From assembly GCA_020026225.1 (NCBI GenBank), contig JAHHQU010000015.1, forward strand, positions 1-42,764: a stretch of DNA of 42,764 bases, read 5' to 3'. Numbering within the stretch: the first letter of the stretch is position 1; each line of letters opens with the position of its first letter. Of the stretch, positions 40,826-42,764 are shown one piece after another. The notes below the pieces were generated by a model. It saw only the letters and a program-made list of their open reading frames with translations, was not told the DNA's origin and ran no database searches. Source of the DNA: Phocaeicola sp. (GTDB lineage Bacteria; Bacteroidota; Bacteroidia; Bacteroidales; Bacteroidaceae). The position numbers and the translations under genes are program-made.

Positions 40826-40860
40826 GCGGTTCACTTTGTGAATTCGCTTTTTTTGTTTTT
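40826..40860 (+). terminator. Terminator of the candidate ncRNA
   Basis: GCGGTTCAC/GTGAATTCGC (40826-40834 and 40838-40847), with one bulge and a 3-nt loop, followed by seven T, G and five T. Confidence 0.85.
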
Positions 40861-40929
40861 AGGAGGATGTGGTCGGTTGAGAAGTGACTGGTAGGTCACT
40901 GTAAAAGACGTTTAACGATACAGATAAAG

Positions 40930-40970
40930 AAAGCGTCCTGCCTTTGCATTGCAAATGGCAGGACGCTTTT
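40930..40970. terminator. Terminator serving cca (minus) and possibly the plus strand
   Basis: AAGCGTCCTGCC/GGCAGGACGCTT (40931-40942 and 40957-40968) extended by TTTGC/GCAAA with a bulged T. On the minus strand it follows the cca stop and is succeeded by TTTCTTTATC; on the plus strand by TTGTATTTT. Confidence 0.8.
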
Positions 40971-41012
40971 GTATTTTAAGAAAATCGGCAGGTGAGAAAC
41001 GCCGTTTTTTTA

Positions 41013-42431
41013 TTATGCGGTAACAGGCTTTAATCCCATCTCTTCAGCTTTCTTTAACATGTAGGTAAAGGCTGCGTCGTGTTCATTGGGGATGATGCCA
41101 TCTAAAATAGCATCTTTGATAGCACTTTTCAGACTTCCGATTTCGCGGCAGGGTTGAAGATCAAATACCTGCATGATTTCTGCACCGTCAACTGGCGGTT
41201 GGAAGTTGCGGATTCGGTCTTTCTCTTCCAAATCTTTCAATTTTTGGCGAACCAATTTGAAGTTATCCAGGAAACTTCTTTTTCTAGCTTCGTTTTTGGA
41301 AGTGATATCTGCTTCACACAGTGTCATCAAGTCATCGATATCATCACCGGCTTCAAAAAGAAGGCGACGTACGGCTGAGTCAGTTACTTCTTCATCCGCA
41401 ATGACGATAGGACGCATGTGAAGTCCTACCAATTTCTGTACGTATTTCATCTTTTCGTTCATGGGAAGCTTCATTTTGCGGAAGATTCCGGGAATCATTT
41501 TTTCCCCGACGTAGTTGTGATTGTGGAAAGTCCAGCCAGCTTTCGGTTCCCAACGTTTGGTACGAGGTTTTCCGATGTCATGCAGTAAGGCTGACCATCG
41601 GAGCCATAAATTGTCGGTTACTTTGGAGATATTGTCAACCACTTCCAGAGTATGATAGAAGTTGTCCTTGTGAGCACGTCCGTTTCTTGTCTCTACCCCT
41701 TGCAGAGCTACCAGTTCGGGGAAAATCAGTTCCAGTAATCCACAACGGTCCAAATCGATGAATCCTTTGGAAGGAATAGGTGATAAAAGAATCTTATTCA
41801 ATTCATCGGCTATTCTTTCTTTAGAAATGATGTTGATGCGTTCTTTGTTGCGTTCCAATGCTTCAAACGTTTCATCCTCTATGTAAAAGTTTAATTGAGT
41901 GGCGAAGCGGATACAGCGCATCATGCGGAGGGGGTCATCACTGAAGGTGATGTCCGGATCCAAAGGTGTACGTATGATTCGGTCGTTCAAGTCATCCATT
42001 CCTTCGAAAGGGTCAACCAATTCACCGAATCGGTCTTTGTTGAGGCATACCGCCATAGCATTGATTGTGAAGTCACGTCTGTTTTGGTCGTCATCAAGCG
42101 TTCCGTTTTCCACGATTGGTTTTCGGCTGTCATGGCTGTAGGACTCCTTGCGTGCACCTACAAACTCCACTTCCGTATCGTGGTATTTCACTTGAGCAGT
42201 ACCAAAGTTTTTGAATACGGAAACATGGGCTTTTTTACCTAACTTTTTTCCGAAGGCTTGGGCTATTTCAATGCCGCTTCCTACAACTACTACATCGATG
42301 TCATTTGAGGGACGGTTCAAGAAAATATCGCGTACATATCCACCTACGACATAACATTCTAACCCCAATTCATCGGCTGTTTCAGAGATTAATTCGAATA
42401 TTCTGCCTGTGAAGTGTTCTTTTAATTCCAT
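41013..42431 (-). CDS. cca: CCA-adding-type tRNA nucleotidyltransferase with HD domain
   Basis: Class II polynucleotide nucleotidyltransferase that adds or repairs the tRNA 3' CCA end (poly(A) polymerase family by sequence). The catalytic head has VVGGYVRDIFLNRPSNDIDVVV, with the metal-binding DID, then RRDFTINAMAV, the nucleotide-selecting region and SDDPLRMMRCIRFATQLNF. A C-terminal HD domain (HTLEVVDN, LLHDIGKP, HNHNYVG) suggests added phosphohydrolase activity. 472 residues from the ATG at 42431 (MELKEHFTGRIFEL); an in-frame Met 30 bases upstream is less likely because it lies close to the predicted transcription start. Confidence 0.92.
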   Translation of the reverse strand: MELKEHFTGRIFELISETADELGLECYVVGGYVRDIFLNRPSNDIDVVVVGSGIEIAQAFGKKLGKKAHVSVFKNFGTAQVKYHDTEVEFVGARKESYSHDSRKPIVENGTLDDDQNRRDFTINAMAVCLNKDRFGELVDPFEGMDDLNDRIIRTPLDPDITFSDDPLRMMRCIRFATQLNFYIEDETFEALERNKERINIISKERIADELNKILLSPIPSKGFIDLDRCGLLELIFPELVALQGVETRNGRAHKDNFYHTLEVVDNISKVTDNLWLRWSALLHDIGKPRTKRWEPKAGWTFHNHNYVGEKMIPGIFRKMKLPMNEKMKYVQKLVGLHMRPIVIADEEVTDSAVRRLLFEAGDDIDDLMTLCEADITSKNEARKRSFLDNFKLVRQKLKDLEEKDRIRNFQPPVDGAEIMQVFDLQPCREIGSLKSAIKDAILDGIIPNEHDAAFTYMLKKAEEMGLKPVTA

Positions 42432-42458
42432 AAATTGATATACTATCTTAGTGAGGTA

Positions 42459-42466
42459 CAAAGGTA
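42459..42466 (-). promoter_or_regulatory. -7 element for cca
   Basis: Reads TACCTTTG on the minus strand, 27 bases upstream of the chosen ATG. Confidence 0.55.
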
Positions 42467-42676
42467 CGAATTTGAATTTATTTGGGCAAAAAATGTTTGT
42501 GTTAGCTGAATGGTAAGTGGGGGGTATGGAGTCTTTATCAGGTTCCGTTTAGGAGTTCTGTCTATTGGGAAAGGATGTACGGGTTTTGTTGTGTTAGAGT
42601 AATGTTACGTATTGGATTTGATGGAAGAGAAAACTAATCTATTGAGAATCAGAATACGTAGTGTATAGAAAAAGAA

Positions 42677-42700
42677 AAAGGACTTCTTTCGAAGTCCTTT
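42677..42700. terminator. Terminator-like hairpin near the right edge
   Basis: AAAGGACTTC/GAAGTCCTTT with loop TTTC. The A-rich left flank gives a T-rich tail on the minus strand, so it probably ends a minus-strand gene that lies beyond the window. Confidence 0.6.
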
Positions 42701-42750
42701 CTTGGTGATCGAGGATGTAAATTAAACTGTGTCAGCAAAGAATAAAATAT

Positions 42751-42758
42751 TATATTTG
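42751..42758 (+). promoter_or_regulatory. -7 element at the right edge
   Basis: TATATTTG followed by C, close to TAnnTTTG; it would drive a plus-strand gene just outside the window. Confidence 0.35.
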
Positions 42759-42764
42759 CTAACA

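Larger units (their letters stand above)
40556..40860 (+). ncRNA. Candidate non-coding RNA of about 300 nt
   Basis: The unit is bounded by a good promoter (40542) and a strong terminator (40826-40860), and all frames inside are closed by frequent stops. The 5' and middle parts are A/U-rich and contain a degenerate array of AGGU-ending units (40606-40768). The 3' part has two hairpins: AAGAACCC/GGGTTCTT (40792-40799 and 40808-40815) and the terminator stem. I cannot match it to 6S, tmRNA, SRP or RNase P RNA from memory. Function is unknown; see the finding for hypotheses. Exact ends are inferred. Confidence 0.55.
42467..42764. other. Right-end stretch without a recognisable gene
   Basis: Apart from the hairpin at 42677-42700 and a -7-like site at 42751-42758, I see no gene in these roughly 300 bases. 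The G/T-rich part at 42520-42610 has no open frame worth calling. Confidence 0.5.

Noticed and set aside
42700..42720. tRNA 3' end near the right edge (TTGGTGATCGAGG)
   Set aside because: The segment resembles sequence flanking tRNAs, but no acceptor stem, T-loop GTTCRA or CCA end could be assembled.

Overview
The window looks like chromosomal core-genome DNA from a gut-type member of the order Bacteroidales (Bacteroides/Phocaeicola-like). The evidence is the set of protein families (GH92 mannosidase lipoprotein, DUF3256, OstA-like protein, DoxX/thioredoxin-like fusion, duplicated DUF1599, anaerobic class III ribonucleotide reductase), the A/T-rich leaders with few Shine-Dalgarno sequences, and many sites matching the Bacteroidota promoter -7 element TAnnTTTG with a TTG/TTTG about 19-23 bases upstream. 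I see no rRNA, tRNA, insertion sequence, prophage or CRISPR array. Species assignment is inference.

Layout. 1-3700: end of an unidentified gene, then manA and a GH92 alpha-mannosidase. 4000-8400: yceD-rpmF-fabH and the two ribosome-assembly GTPases era and der. 8400-9950 (minus strand): an MlaF/MlaE-type lipid transporter pair, divergent from lptB (LPS export ATPase). 11000-16900: the protein-folding and proteolysis block tig-clpP-clpX, then recQ. 17100-18600: guaB. 18700-26400: an envelope block of three SurA/parvulin-type periplasmic proteins, an OstA-like LPS-transport protein, a small membrane protein, and mutL. 26500-33200: yaaA (minus), a DUF3256 protein, an M23/LysM hydrolase, a duplicated DUF1599 protein, a DoxX-type membrane protein, tpiA, a SPOR-domain protein and folE. 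33200-36600 (minus): dnaG and mdh. 37000-40400: nrdD-nrdG behind a long leader. 40400-41000: a gene-free stretch with a well-delimited candidate non-coding RNA. 41000-42430 (minus): a CCA-adding-type nucleotidyltransferase.

How the genes fit together. Many genes serve the outer membrane (lptB, OstA-like, SurA-like chaperones, Mla-type transporter, M23/LysM, SPOR). Others serve translation and protein quality control (rpmF, yceD, era, der, tig, clpXP, cca) or nucleotide and DNA metabolism (guaB, folE, nrdDG, dnaG, recQ, mutL). Most transcription units are cleanly bounded by a -7 promoter and a hairpin/T-run terminator, so the exceptions stand out.

Most interesting signals. (1) A candidate ncRNA of about 300 nt at 40556-40860 has a good promoter, a strong terminator, no ORF, and an internal degenerate array of eight A/T-rich units each ending in AGG(T), spaced about 20 nt apart. 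(2) Composite nested hairpins lie in both intercistronic gaps of tig-clpP-clpX, the first enclosing a probable clpP promoter. (3) A second promoter upstream of nrdD is followed by a 49-codon putative small membrane protein, and nrdD has a structured leader of about 195 nt. (4) MutL has all three endonuclease motifs degenerate.
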